NCBI RefSeq assembly: GCF_036711975.1
Contig: NW_027248940.1
Location: 1,364,001 to 1,428,000, forward strand
From: Onthophagus taurus
Taxonomy: Eukaryota; Arthropoda; Insecta; Coleoptera; Scarabaeidae
Length of the DNA stretch: 64,000 nucleotides
Reading direction: 5' to 3'
Part shown: positions 24,093 to 34,583 of the stretch, one piece after another
Layout: every line of letters starts with the position of its first letter
How positions within the stretch are numbered: the first letter of the stretch is position 1
Translations under genes and position numbers: made by a program
The notes under the pieces: generated by a model
Told to the model about the DNA's origin: nothing
The model's database searches: none
What the model saw: the letters and a program-made list of their open reading frames with translations, nothing else

Positions 24093-24789
24093 ATGGCTAT
24101 TTGTCGATTTTGCTTAAAATCGTCGGAAAACACTCAATTTAAGTCATTATTACTATATTCAACTTACATAGAATTAATCCTCCCTGAAATTGTAAGTAAA
24201 AAACCTTTTAGCATTAAACAATCAATAAATAAGATTCATTTTAAAGGATTTAAGCCTCACGGAAACCCCCCAAATATGCCCCGCATGCTTAAGCAACCTC
24301 GAAACCGCCTACAACTTCAAAACAAGCTGCCTCCAATCCGAGGAAAAATTAAAAACCGTTAAAAACACCCAAATAAAACACGAAATCGAAATTGGAGCCG
24401 AAACCAATACAACCGATACATTCGAAACTAATTTTGACTCGAAAAACTTTATAATCAAAGACGAAATCGATATCGGAGAATACGAAATAGTTTCGTCGGA
24501 AAATTTTTGTTCTTTGTATCAATGTAACTTGTGTGGAAACCAATTTAACAACGACACGGCTTTAAATTCGCACAAGTCGAATCATTTCGATGCAAAAAAG
24601 AGGAAATGCGAGTTTTGCGGTAAAGGATTTAACCACACCGGGCATTTTAAAACTCATTTAAAGACGCACGATAAAAACGGGAACTTAAAACCTTTCCAAT
24701 GCGAACAATGCGGGAATCGATTCCTTAAAATTCCGTATTTACGCAGGCATAAACGAATGTCTTGCCGAGGGGTTAACAAATCCGTTTAA
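24093..24789 (+). CDS. ZAD-C2H2 zinc-finger protein, two exons
   Basis: Exon 1 is 24093-24191 (ATG before CRFC; GTAAGT donor) and exon 2 is 24247-24789 (AAAG acceptor), joined in phase 0 by a 55-bp intron, giving 213 residues. The N-terminal zinc-finger-associated domain has CRFC (C4, C7) and CPAC (C44, C47), completed only when the intron is removed. A linker of about 70 acidic/polar residues follows, then three fingers: about 124-146 (YQCNLCGNQF...H...H), about 153-175 (RKCEFCGKGF...H...H) and about 184-205 (FQCEQCGNRF...H...C, a C2HC variant). ZAD-ZnF proteins are insect DNA-binding factors that dimerise through the ZAD. The gene is nested inside Lachesin intron 2 on the opposite strand. 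Reading through the intron instead would lose the second ZAD cysteine pair. Confidence 0.85.
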
Positions 24790-25565
24790 CCTTCATTCGG
24801 ACAACCGAATCCAGACTTTATGTGTCAAATTGACACATCTCCAGACAGTAACTGTTCATTTTCCTATTTGTATAGATGAAAATAAACAAATTATTTTAGT
24901 TATTTTATATTTTATTGAAAATAAAAGAGGTTTCAGTAGAATTGAATCAAATTTGCACATTTCTCACAGATTGCAAATCGATGAGCCATACAAAACGTAT
25001 TTGACACATTTGTCAGCGAATGCTGTGAAGATTAGTGCTTGAGCAAGATGGACACATGACAACGAGCTCTCTTTTTGGTCGGTGGTGCGTGTTCTAGTGA
25101 TGATGATGTTAGTGAATTTGAGTGCATTTACATGTTTGGTAGTGCTTCGATGGAATGTACTGTTTGAATAGTACACGTCCACGAAACGGAAGCAACTGCT
25201 CATCATCAGTTATAAAATCACCAGGAACATACGACATTTTCAAACGTTGAACCCATTTATCAAAAATACATGGAATGGGAGCAAGTTTGTCACGGATTTT
25301 CCGTCTTTGCTCTTTATCGTCGAATTGGAGACAGCGATCGATGTCTTTGCCTTGTCTCTGCCGCATCGCCGTGGTTGCTGCAAAAATTGAACGGCCATGT
25401 TTATCATCCCACAATTTCTCAATACTTTCCCCCTTTGAAATTCGTCATTTCAACAACCAAGAGATCAACAAGATCTCTTGTTTCCTGCTCAACAAAGTCA
25501 AAATCACAATCATCGCTGTCGTACTTGCTTCTTCAACTTCATTTAAACTTGAAATATAGTGTTCA
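24790..25565 (-). pseudogene. piggyBac-like transposase remnant
   Basis: The minus-strand frame at 25109-25414 carries part of the DDE_Tnp_1_7 (piggyBac) domain: CLQFDDKEQRRKIRDKLAPI, FDKWVQRLKMSYVPGDFITD and DEQLLPFRGRVLFKQYIPSK, where the second aspartate block is E-L-L-P-F-R-G-R. Higher coordinates (25420-25560) hold a broken N-terminal region with acidic residues; lower coordinates (24960-25050) hold a degraded C-terminal Cys-rich tail. The catalytic core past the IPSK motif is deleted. A TTAA lies exactly at 24786-24789, the tetranucleotide piggyBac elements target, followed by CCTTCATTCGG as a possible terminal repeat. Confidence 0.8.
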
Positions 25566-25569
25566 TCTT

Positions 25570-26050
25570 CTTCTTCTCCTGACGGCGTCGGATAAATCTT
25601 TTTCCTATTCCTCCATCCATATCTGCTTATCCTATATCTGCTAGAGTCTTCCCGCTCTTCTTCCCAACTTCTGCTATTCTTTTCTCCACTTCTTCCTACG
25701 TCTTCTCCTCTTTTTCTTATCCTTAATTCTTCGCTTCAAATACCTTTTTTTACTGTTGTGTTATGTTCCATTCTTATTATGTGGGCATACCAGTTTAGTT
25801 GTTTTCTCTCTATTTTGCTTCTTTATTTCTTCTTTGACTTCGTCTTCCCCACAATTTTCCGTAAAAATTCCTTCTTGTTTATCTTAGAGTGTCCATGATT
25901 CACTGGCATATGTTAATATTGGGAGTGCCATCGAGTTGTATACTTTCAATTTTATCTTTTTACTATCTTCTTTTACCCAAAAATTGTTCTGTTTAAAGTA
26001 TCTATAATAGAGAATCTATCCTTCCATCTTGTGATATTATACTGTCCAAG
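25570..26050 (-). mobile_element. LINE fragment (C-terminal region downstream of reverse transcriptase)
   Basis: Read on the minus strand, the translation includes LPILTYASESWTL, then a broken stretch with WYAHIIRME and a charged tail. This is the conserved region after the reverse transcriptase in RTE/R4-like LINEs (P.LTYG.E.W.. and W..H..RM). Several stops are present. The fragment directly abuts the piggyBac remnant and is followed by the Tc1 element, a nested arrangement. Confidence 0.65.
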
Positions 26051-26057
26051 CATCATA

Positions 26058-27275
26058 CAGTACCGCTCAGAAGTATATGATAATTTGGTTTTTCCCACAT
26101 AACTTTTCTAATACTGGACGAATCTTCAACAATTTTTCGACAATGCATAACGAGTGAATACAATTATATTATATTCCAGAGGATACAAGATATGCCAAAG
26201 TTATGAAATATTATTCTTAAGAATGAGTAAAAAGAAAGAAGTTTGAGATTTGTCGGAATCGACGCAGAAAGCCATCATATAGGGTGCTCGACAAGGATGC
26301 ACACAGATCCAGCTTACCACGCAGCTATCATCGGTATTGAAGACGTGGTTGACACTTGGTTGCTTCGTAACGAAGCAACTAAAATGATAGACCTCAAATC
26401 ACCAACCGGCTGGAGGGCAGGATGCTGTGCAGAGCGAACACACGACTCACGACGGTTAGGGGAGAATTGTGGTGTTCTGCGCAGCGTCTACATCGACGGT
26501 CATGAGGAAGCTGAAGGATGCAGGACTCATTGGTCGACGTCCGGTAAAGAAACCACTCGTTTCAGCTAAGAACAGGAAGGCACGCGTGGAGTAGGCGAAC
26601 GCGCCCCTCAACTGCACCCGGCAGCAGTAGGAGAACGTCCCTGTGGATCGACGAGAGCAAGTTCCTGCTATTCGGTACTGATGGCATATCGCATACGCCA
26701 TCCTTTGGGCACTCGCTTCGATCCTAAGTACCTGCTTCCCACGATGAAGCATGTCGGTGGTTCCGTCATGGTGTGGGGGTGCTTCAGCGCTGCTATCACA
26801 GGGTCTCTGGTTCGCATTACGGTCACCATGTCCCGCCAGAAGTACAGGGACTGTCTACAAGGTGACATGCTTCCTTGGCCACGCAAAAATATGGGTCGGT
26901 GTTGGCTGTTTCAGCAAGACAATGATCCCAAGCACACATCCAAGAATGTCCAACTGTATCGCGCAGCGTTAAGTGGCGGTAATGGTCTGGTGCAGCCAGA
27001 GCCCGGATCTCAACATCTTCAAACCACTGTGGGACACTTTTTGACACAAGTTGACGGGCATTCGGACCACTTCCGCCGACGAAAAGCACCAAAACACCTG
27101 CAGGCGAAGTGGGTGAATAACGACCAGTCCACTATCGATGGTTACCTAACCAAGTACTAGGTTGCTCTACATGGCTGATTGCCGTTCACGATTGTTATGT
27201 TGATATTGCTTGAGTTATGTTTCAAAAAAGTTATGTGGGAAAAACCAAATTATCATATACTTTTGAGCAGTACTG
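26058..27275 (+). mobile_element. Tc1-like DNA transposon, 1.2 kb, with terminal inverted repeats and TA duplication
   Basis: The left end CAGTACCGCTCAGAAGTATA and the reverse complement of the right end, CAGTACTGCTCAAAAGTATA, match over about 50 bp (both continue TGATAATTTGGTTTTTCCCA). TA flanks both ends (26056-26057 and 27276-27277), as expected for Tc1/mariner. The body carries a degraded transposase. The element is nested in LINE-derived sequence of Lachesin intron 2. Confidence 0.93.
26243..27160 (+). pseudogene. Tc1-like transposase, frameshifted
   Basis: Family pieces in order: a helix-turn-helix-like region (to about 26450), LKDAGLIGRRPVKKPLVSAK (about 26506-26570), WIDESKFLLFG (first catalytic Asp, about 26645-26675), then the frame 26681-27160 with KHVGGSVMVWGCFS and LFQQDNDPKHTSKN (second catalytic Asp). 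The third acidic residue region is scrambled (after 26970 the frame differs). At least two frame changes, so it is inactive. Confidence 0.85.
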
Positions 27276-27319
27276 TATAACGATACTTCTTCTATCTTTT
27301 GTTCCTTAATAAATATGTA

Positions 27320-28290
27320 CTTAGTGTAGATTGACTTTTCAAAAACGTTTGATGCGATCCATCACGATCTTCTCCTCCAGAAGGTTGGAGAAGCTGGACT
27401 AATGTGTCTTGTTTCATCGTATTTATCAAAAAGGGCCAATTATGTATCTTATAATGGCTTTGCTTCGGTGGAGTTTATTGCACGATCTGGTGTTCCACAG
27501 GGCTCTAACTTTATTGCTCTAACTGTTTGTAATATTTATTAACGACTTATTAAACATCATTATTTAAATCTTGTATATTGGCCTATGCTGATGATCGTAA
27601 GATATTTCGCCCTATGACCTCGGATGATGATGTGTTTCGATGCATCGTAATCAGGTCAGGATTAATGTGTAAAAGTGTAATGCTATCACTTTTACACGTA
27701 GAACTACTCCTGTCCCTTGATCCTACTGTATAGGTGGAATCTCCCTGCTTAAGTTGACTTCTGCCAGAGATCTGAAAATAACTTTTGATAGCAGAGTATC
27801 GTTTATACCACACATAGAGGATGTTGGCTTTCTGTGCTGCGAGGATGCTTGGCTTTGCGCTCCGTACTTTACGTTTATTCACGGATTCTGCAGTATACAT
27901 ATCGTTTTTCGGGCGCTTGTTTTACCGCGTTATATCTCGCATCCGCTTCTGTTGGAGAGAATTCAAAAAAGGTATTTAAAGTACCTTTCCTATCGCGTGG
28001 ATGGAGCTCGTGTTCCTCATCGTTTTGTTTTTCTCTTCGTTTTGTTTTCGCTTGACACTCGAAGAGATTATCTTGACGTTAAATTTATTATAAAGCTGGT
28101 GAGTGGTGAGACGGATTATAACTGGCTACTCTCTTGCATTAACTTCAGTGTACCCAGCCACGCTACCCGATACACCTTATCTTCTATTTGAAGAATAGTA
28201 GAACGACCGTGCAGACTAGCGCTCTCCTACAGAGAATGTGCAGGCTTGTAAACCTGAGAGACGATTACAATGTTTTCGCTTAGTGTTTAA
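27320..28290 (+). mobile_element. LINE reverse transcriptase fragment (Jockey/I-type), decayed
   Basis: Plus-strand translations give TFDAIHHDLLLQKV, then SGVPQGSNF and FINDLLN, the order of RT motifs 3-5, followed by ARDLKITFDSRVSFIPHIED (27760-27820) and a C-terminal part with RIQKRYLKYLSYR. Stops and frameshifts throughout. Flanked on the left by the Tc1 element. Confidence 0.75.
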
Positions 28291-28570
28291 TTGATTCTTG
28301 TGTTAATGTAAGTTTGTATTTCTGTATAGTATTGGGCAATAAAGATATACATATATCTTTATATATTTATCTTATTATTATTATTATCATTGCCTCTCCT
28401 AATTCTTCCATAATTATCTCTTCAGTTGCTATGTCTGTAGTGTCTTCCCTTATCTCATCTTCTCTTCCCTATTCTATTGTTTGTGTCCGTGTTCCATCCT
28501 TGAACTTTTCTGCATAAAAATCTCCCATATGTCCAGAATTTCCCTTGTAAGTGTCTTTATTTAAGCGTCA
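28291..28570. other. Probable minus-strand LINE scrap
   Basis: Minus-strand frames contain charged helical stretches (for example ILDIWEIFMQKSSRMEHG) resembling the linker of a LINE ORF2. Plus-strand TTATTATTATTATCATT at 28372-28390 may be the simple-repeat tail of the preceding LINE. Too decayed to classify. Confidence 0.35.
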
Positions 28571-29645
28571 CATTTGATGTCAAACTAACGTTTGAAGGCC
28601 ACGTTAGCTGTTGCTAAGCTTGGTGCATGCTTGGCTTCGTTATGAGAGTCACACAAAATTTTACAAACATTTATGCTATAAGAAGATTGTAGTTTGCGTA
28701 TGTGCTAATATCAAATATATTACCAGAATTGAAAGAATTCAAAAGAAATTCCTCAAGTTTCTATGTTTTAAAAGCAACATCGCGTATATTGATTACATAT
28801 CAGGCTGTGCCTCCATCAACTTCTTATCACTCCGTCAGCATTGTTCATGTGGTGATACTTTAACATTCCACAAAATCATTAATGGTAGTATTGATTCTCT
28901 TAGCCTTCTTGAGGTCGTTAATTTTCGTGTTCCTCTCCGGTGTGTTTGGCTCAATTATTTTCTCTTCGTACGAATGTCTTCCAGAACTCCCCCATGTTGA
29001 GAATAGCGCACACATGCGACTATTTACATCATGGCGCGGGGGTTGATGTCTTTGGGACTCGCTACGCGTGTTTAAAAGGCAGGAACACATTTAAGCAGCG
29101 TGTCACCACGTATCGCTACGCAACTCGACGTCACGGTCATCAAACAGCCAATTCTCCATATAAACTTGTACATCTCGAACACATTTAGCTGACGTGTTGT
29201 GTCGCCACGCAACGTAGCGCTGCTCGATGAGTTGAATCACAGTGAAGAGCTTTGTATAGGGTGGCGTATATCTAGTTAGATCAAATATATTGTGACGTTA
29301 CATGTGATGACGTTTCAGAACCAATAGCTTTCGCGCTATTTCAATTTTTAGTAAAATTTGAAAGAAGTTACGTGATGTAAATACATAAAAGAACATTATA
29401 TCTACTGTCATAGTATTGGCGTGAGTCCTGAGTTGAGTACTGTCATATGAATTTCGTTTCCCTCCAAATACAAAAAAATACCAGCGTGGCGTGGCGTCGC
29501 ATCACGCAAATATGTACAGTCGATGATTTTAAGCGACACGCAACGTAACGCTGCATTGTGTTTAATCAGATAAATGTGTTCCTGCCTTAAGCATTTATTA
29601 ATCGCGGCATGTAATGCTGATCATAATAATTACTACTAGTTTATA
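28571..29645 (+). mobile_element. LINE C-terminal fragment, interrupted by a MITE
   Basis: Plus-strand frames include VTFDVKLTFEGH, RIERIQKKFLKFLCF, YISGCASINFLSLRQH and LLEVVNFRVPLR, which is the usual post-RT region of Jockey/R1-type LINEs and is similar in order to the neighbouring fragment at 27.3-28.3 kb. The MITE at 29078-29586 splits its last part (GVDVFGTRYACLK before, LLIAACNADHNN after). Inactive. Confidence 0.7.
29078..29586. mobile_element. MITE, 509 bp, with 16-bp perfect terminal inverted repeats
   Basis: The left end reads GGCAGGAACACATTTA; the right end at 29571-29586 is its exact reverse complement. The subterminal regions are CG-rich for this window (TCACCACGTATCGCTACGCA at the left, CACGCAACGTAACGCTGC at the right). 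No coding capacity. Superfamily not certain; a Harbinger-type element would give a 3-bp duplication, which I could not define cleanly. Confidence 0.8.
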
Positions 29646-30124
29646 CAGGGTGGAGCAGAATGCAGTCCCTAGTTTCAAAAACTCACTGTAGGGCGCCCAG
29701 ACCAAATAGAGGGGCGGTTCAGGTGCCGTTAGGTAAGGGGAACAATACCGTTATCAGTATCCACCATGCCGTGGTCAAGGTAAGCAAGGGAGCTTTGTTG
29801 TGGAGACGTTCTTTTAAAAACGGGGAAAATGTTGCGGCGACGCAGAGGCCTTCTGGAGTTCCTAAAAAACACGTTGCGCGATAACATGCTGCTGCGCTTC
29901 GAATATCGTCCAGAACTGTAAGACGAATCTTACACTCAGCCCTTCACCTACACCCCTACAAGATGATGACTGCACGAGAATTGAGCCCACAAGACTTTGT
30001 GAAACGTAGAGACGCTTGCAAAGCAATCCTAACTACTGCACCCCCCGGCATTATTGTGTGGACTGAAGGTGGCGATTGGTGAAATTGTCCCTTCAAATCA
30101 AGGACTGCATTCTGCCCCTCCCTG
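29646..30124. mobile_element. Tc1/mariner-type non-autonomous element, 479 bp, TA duplication
   Basis: The left end CAGGGTGGAGCAGAATGCAG and the reverse complement of the right end CAGGGAGGGGCAGAATGCAG match over about 30 bp, and TA lies on both sides (29644-29645, 30125-30126). Internal frames (29660-29884) contain a basic helix-turn-helix-like piece (RRSFKNGENVAATQRPSGVP) that may be a leftover of a transposase DNA-binding domain. Confidence 0.85.
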
Positions 30125-30126
30125 TA

Positions 30127-31065
30127 TAAGTAAATTCTATATATTTTGAGTATTTTCTTTATTGGCATTTTTTAGTGCTCAACTGTGTGTATTAAATAAA
30201 TAAGTATGTATTTCTTCCATGACTCTTTCTTCTTCTTGATTGCCTGTCGGTCCTCTGCATTCCACCAGTGTTTTCTTTGTCTGATTATTATAGTTTCTCA
30301 TTCCACACACCTCCATAGCTTTAATTCGCATTATCTCTTTAAAAATTCCTCACCATTTCTTTCAGTGTTAAGCCAAATTTAAAGCCAGATTTATTTATAT
30401 TTGTCTGACGTGTCGTGTTGTGACGCGACGTTCTTTCGATATTAAATTTAATTACATTTAACATTATCAGCATCGCTCTCAAGCTCTTTAACCAGGCCGT
30501 GAAATTCGCCTTTAGCCTCTCTCTTTCTGTTCACTGGATGAACCCAATATCTTCTCTCTTTTTAGAAGAGTTACCAGTACCATAAAATGAATATCTTCTT
30601 CATAATCTGAATCAGAAGATTCATGGGAAAACATTATAGACCCACGTATGAACTCTTTGAGTGCTACGATTGTATTGATTCAAAATATCGACAGAGTGCG
30701 TCAGAACACAACATATAAATACATACATACACTAACCATTATGTCAGAGCGCATCACGACACAACACGTCAGACAACTATAAATCTGGCGTTAAATTCTC
30801 TGTTTGTTCTAGTTTTTGAAATTCGTTGCTTGTTTTTTCTTGGTATTTTAGTCTTTCTTCCTCCTGCCTTAGTTTATGGACGTTTATTTTCATGTACATA
30901 GTTTTTTATCTCTTCTCTTTCGATTTCTATATTTATTATTTTATTCTATATGTATAATGGTTGGTTCCCATTTCTGCTTATGTCTTTACTCCTCAACTCT
31001 GTTTTGGAAATTCCAGGTATGTAATGTAACTTAGCACTCATACTCTTAGCATTCCTTTCTTCCGC
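30127..31065 (-). mobile_element. Minus-strand LINE-like fragments interrupted by a MITE
   Basis: CT-rich plus-strand sequence whose minus-strand translation is rich in Glu/Lys helices typical of LINE ORF linkers, but with many stops. The MITE at 30384-30790 splits it. Coding identity is weak; assigned mainly by resemblance to the neighbouring minus-strand LINE scraps. Confidence 0.4.
30384..30790. mobile_element. MITE, 407 bp, TTAAA flanks
   Basis: The left end GCCAGATTTATTTATATTTG and the reverse complement of the right end CGCCAGATTTATAGTTGTCT both continue into TCTGACGTGT(C/T)GTGT(T/C)GTGA(C/T)GCG, an inverted repeat of about 50 bp with a small gap. TTAAA is present on both sides (30379-30383, 30791-30795) as a probable target duplication. 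No coding capacity. Confidence 0.82.
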
Positions 31066-31069
31066 TACA

Positions 31070-31645
31070 AGCGTATCTTTATCTTGCCTCCTCTGACATT
31101 TATTTATTTACGATTTATTGCCACAGATAAAAATACAAAATTACATAAGATACACTTAACTTAAACAGTAAGCAGTATCAGCAAATGGATCATTTTATCG
31201 CACAAGCGATCTCTGCCAAATGACCCAACAAAAACAAAAATAATATTTACTGAATACGGCAAGCAGTGATAATTAGATATCATTAACATCACCAAATACG
31301 ATTAAGCAAGAAAAAGAAAAACAAAGAGAAAAATAAAGAAAAGACACGAAAAGAGAGATAGAGAGCGGCTAAAAGAAACCAAAAGAATCTGCCGGATATC
31401 AGTTGCCAACAAGTGAAAGCAGTTGAAGAGAGGAGAAAAGAGAAAGACAAAGAACAAAGAATCAGGAAACAGCCAATTGAAGGGCAAGCAAGTGGCTTTT
31501 TAAAACATGTCTAAAATTAGTAATTCTAGAAATATTACGAATTTCAGAAGGCAGTCCATTCCACAGCGCAATCGACTGTACTGTAAATGATCTATGATAA
31601 ATTCCAGTGCTATGAACGGGAAACATCATGTAGTGTATCCAATCA
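31070..31645 (-). mobile_element. LINE 3' end (RT C-terminus and tail)
   Basis: The minus strand at 31500-31620 translates to FPVHSTGIYHRSFTVQSIAL then WNGLPSEIRN and FRHVLKSHL, the LWN.LP..IR....FK..L signature that ends many Jockey/CR1/R1-type LINE proteins. The stretch 31280-31490 is AG-rich and repetitive on the plus strand and may be its 3' untranslated tail. Confidence 0.75.
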
Positions 31646-31942
31646 ATAAGTCGTTTATTTGAAAAAATTCCTGCATTTTTTGCTCATTTCTGTTCATCAC
31701 TGCCTCTTCCTGATCCCCATATTCTCCTATACTACCTCTCCCCTTGTGTTTATCATTACCTATTCTCGCATGAGAGTCTCTTATGTCGGTTTTTTGCAGA
31801 CTTAAGTATTTTCACCCTTTAATTGTGCTTTAATTTCACTAATACCATTGTTTATGACACAAATTACAAGTCGGTAATAAAGTGCACAGTACGTCAAAAT
31901 GCGCGGCGCATGCGCGGTGCAGTGATGTATCAATTTGACACA
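31646..31942 (-). mobile_element. LINE endonuclease-like scrap
   Basis: A minus-strand frame reads DSHARIGNDKHKGRGSIGEY and further charged residues, resembling the GDFNA..G....... IG..G segment of LINE endonucleases. It lies directly against the TTAA of the next element. Confidence 0.4.
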
Positions 31943-31946
31943 TTAA

Positions 31947-34150
31947 CACTTTGCCGTCCGCACGTTTCGCAAAAATTTATTCGCTCGGCGCCGGCAGAAT
32001 ATTCAGATTACTTATCCGTGCAAAAAGTCAAGTTCTCTCACTTTAGAGATCGATATCTTCGCAACCGATCGATGAAAAAAATTGCGACAAAGTTTGTTGT
32101 AATCACTGAACATTCCTACGTAACCTATATTAATTTGAAAATTTTCGGATCCGCGGTTTTCTTTTTATCGCGAGTTAAATGAAAAAAGTACCCGATTTTT
32201 GAGTGTGCCGGCAACTTTGTCAACTTTGCGATTTCTTTTCTCGAAAACTATTTGACGAAAAAATTTGAAATTTGAACTGGTAGTAAACCGATGTGTTCTT
32301 AATGTGGTGCATATCTTATTTTTTCGATATTCCATATAGTTTCTCGGAAAATCGCGGTTTAGTAGGATGCGGTTATTTCGGAAACGACCTGGCGGATTTC
32401 AACGCGGTTTTTACCAAAATATGTCAAATCATGTCGGTTGTCGAATTCCGTTATCAGTTTTTCAAAATTAGGGCTCCCTAATTTTTTAAGGGCGATTTAA
32501 TGCAATTACAAATTAAAGAGAAACAGAAATATGCCATCGGGATTCCGGCCAATCGGAACAGAGTTGAAGAGATATTGCTGGCGTGCGCTTCGGACGGGCC
32601 GTGGAGAATCATTTAAAATTTTAGATAAAATTATTTTATTTCAAATTCAATAAGTATGTTTCATTTTTGTATATAAGACATGAATAATGCATATAAATTT
32701 AAACAAAATACCGTATATAACATATATATATATCAAGAATATTAATAATTATTATTATTATTTTATTTTTATTATGTTATATTAATCTTATTGCTAGTTC
32801 TCCTGATTTTCAATCCTGTCTAGCTATTTTCACGAAATTTCGAATAAATGTAAATAAATGTAAAATTTGTATGTTTTATATAATAATAATAATAATGTAC
32901 TTTTATTGAAACCACAAAATAAATACAACAAAACAATAGTAAGAATAACAATAAACTAATACGTAAACCACACAACAAATAAATACGTATTTTGGCATAT
33001 ATGTTTCTTGATTTATATTTTCTTTGGTACCTACTTAGTATTTCTCTTTTTGATGATATGAAGCAAAACGATCCCCGAGATGTAACGCAACTCCACAAGA
33101 CTTGCACATTAAATTCGTTGTCCTTCTTTTTTTGTTTTTGGAACAAACACGGCATCTTCTTCGTTTACGAAGTTTAATTTTTCTGGAAATCCTCTAGTTG
33201 TCGCATCGTTCCACAGACTCGAATTTTCTTTGTAAGTAAATTCTCCGCAAGTTCTACACAATTGTAGTAATTGTCCATGTATAAGTGATATATTATGTTA
33301 AAAACAAAATAAAAATTTTTGAAGAAAATAGTACCAAGCTATTTTGTTTAAATTTATATGCATTATTCATGTCTTGTATACAAAAATGAAACATACTTAT
33401 TGAATTTGAAATAAAATAATTTTATCTAAAATTTTAAATATTAATCGCCACGGCCCGTCCGAAGCGCACGCCAGCAACATCTCTTCAACTCTGTTCCGAT
33501 TGGCCGGAACCCCACCCCTCCCCGCATGGCTTACTTCTGTTTCTCTTTAATTTGTAATTCCATTAAATCATCCTTAACAAAATAGGGGGCCCTGATTTTG
33601 AAAAACTGATAACGGAATTCGACAACCGACATGATTTGACATATTTTGGTTAAAACCGCGTTGAAATCCGCCAGGTCGTTTCCGAAATAACCGCATCCTA
33701 CTAAACCGCGATTTTCCACGAAACTATATGGAATATTGAAAAAATAAAATATGCCCCACATTAAGAACACATCGGTTTACCACCAGTTCAAATTTCAAAT
33801 TGTTTCGTTAAATAGTTTTCGAGAAAAAAAATCGCAAAGTTGACAAAGTTGCCGGCACACTCAAAAATCGGGTACTTTTTTCATTTAACTCGCGATAAAA
33901 AGAAAACCGCGGATCCGAAAATTTTCAAATTAACATATGTTACGTAGAAATGTTCAGTGATTACAACAAACTTTGTCGCAATTTTTTTCATCGATCGGTT
34001 GCGAAGATATCGATCTCTAAAGTGAGGGGCCTTGACTTTTTGCAAGGATAGTAGATCCATACGTAAGCGGGCGACACCAATGTGGTGACGCCGGCCGTTG
34101 AGCGATATTTTTCGCGCGACACCACTGTGGTGTCGCCGGACGGCATAGTG
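31947..34150. mobile_element. Fold-back piggyBac-like element with about 0.75-kb inverted arms
   Basis: TTAA flanks both ends (31943-31946, 34151-34154). The ends are CACTTTGCCGTCC at the left and, reversed, CACTATGCCGTCC at the right. The left arm (31947 to about 32712) and the right arm (about 33338-34150) are reverse complements over most of their length: for example CGGTTATTTCGGAAACGACC near 32370 is matched, inverted, near 33685. The loop of about 620 bp encodes a piggyBac C-terminal fragment on the minus strand. The ORFs at 32293-32481 and 33531-33770 are the two arms read in opposite directions, not separate genes. The right end also carries two copies of a GCGACACCA.TGTGGTG block. Confidence 0.9.
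32985..33345 (-). pseudogene. piggyBac transposase C-terminal remnant in the fold-back loop
   Basis: On the minus strand (about 33290 to 33020) are DNYYNCVELAENLLTKK and RVCGTMRQL, the end of the piggyBac catalytic domain containing its last conserved Asp, then in shifted frame a Cys-rich tail with CRVCSKNKK, MCKSCGVALHLGDRF and YHQ, matching the C-terminal cross-brace zinc domain. Frameshifts near 33175 break it. The rest of the transposase is deleted. Confidence 0.82.
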
Positions 34151-34583
34151 TTAAGACCGAATTAAGGATTTTCTTTATCCACCCTACTAGATAAGATTAA
34201 TTGGAAAAACAGAAATAGGAAATCATAATAGAGCAAAATTCATTCACTAACAATAAGTCAAAATATCTATGTTGTCGAGTTAGGGAGTTTTGGTCAATAC
34301 AGTTATTTTTAGTGTTAAGTGGTTGGTAATAATTAATCATACACTTTTGACTGCTTTTGACAATTAAGAAGAAAAGGTGGTTAAAAAGTAGTTAACAGTT
34401 TTTATCAATTAATTATTATTAAAAGAAGTTTATGCTTTATTTTAAATAAACTTTCTTTTGCCCCACAATTTGTTTGTTTAACAATCTAGATTAAAAGTAA
34501 ACTTAAAAATTGTGTCAATTTGACCCAAAGTCCAGATAAAGATTAAATCCTTGAAATATAAAAAGATTTACTTAAATACTTAC

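Larger units (their letters stand above)
18008..34583 (-). other. Lachesin intron 2 (16.6 kb), filled with satellite and nested transposons
   Basis: The boundaries are the exon 2 donor (GTAAGTA, minus strand) and the exon 3 acceptor (TTACAG). The intron contains satellite C, a minisatellite, one host gene on the opposite strand (ZAD zinc finger) and about 9 kb of broken elements. The other Lachesin introns are 79 and 66 bp, so nearly all the growth is in this one intron. Confidence 0.88.

Noticed and set aside
31823-32481. Two plus-strand ORFs (119 and 62 codons) in the left arm of the fold-back piggyBac
   Set aside because: The inverted arm gives a similar ORF on the other strand (33531-33770); no domain, and likely non-coding terminal sequence.
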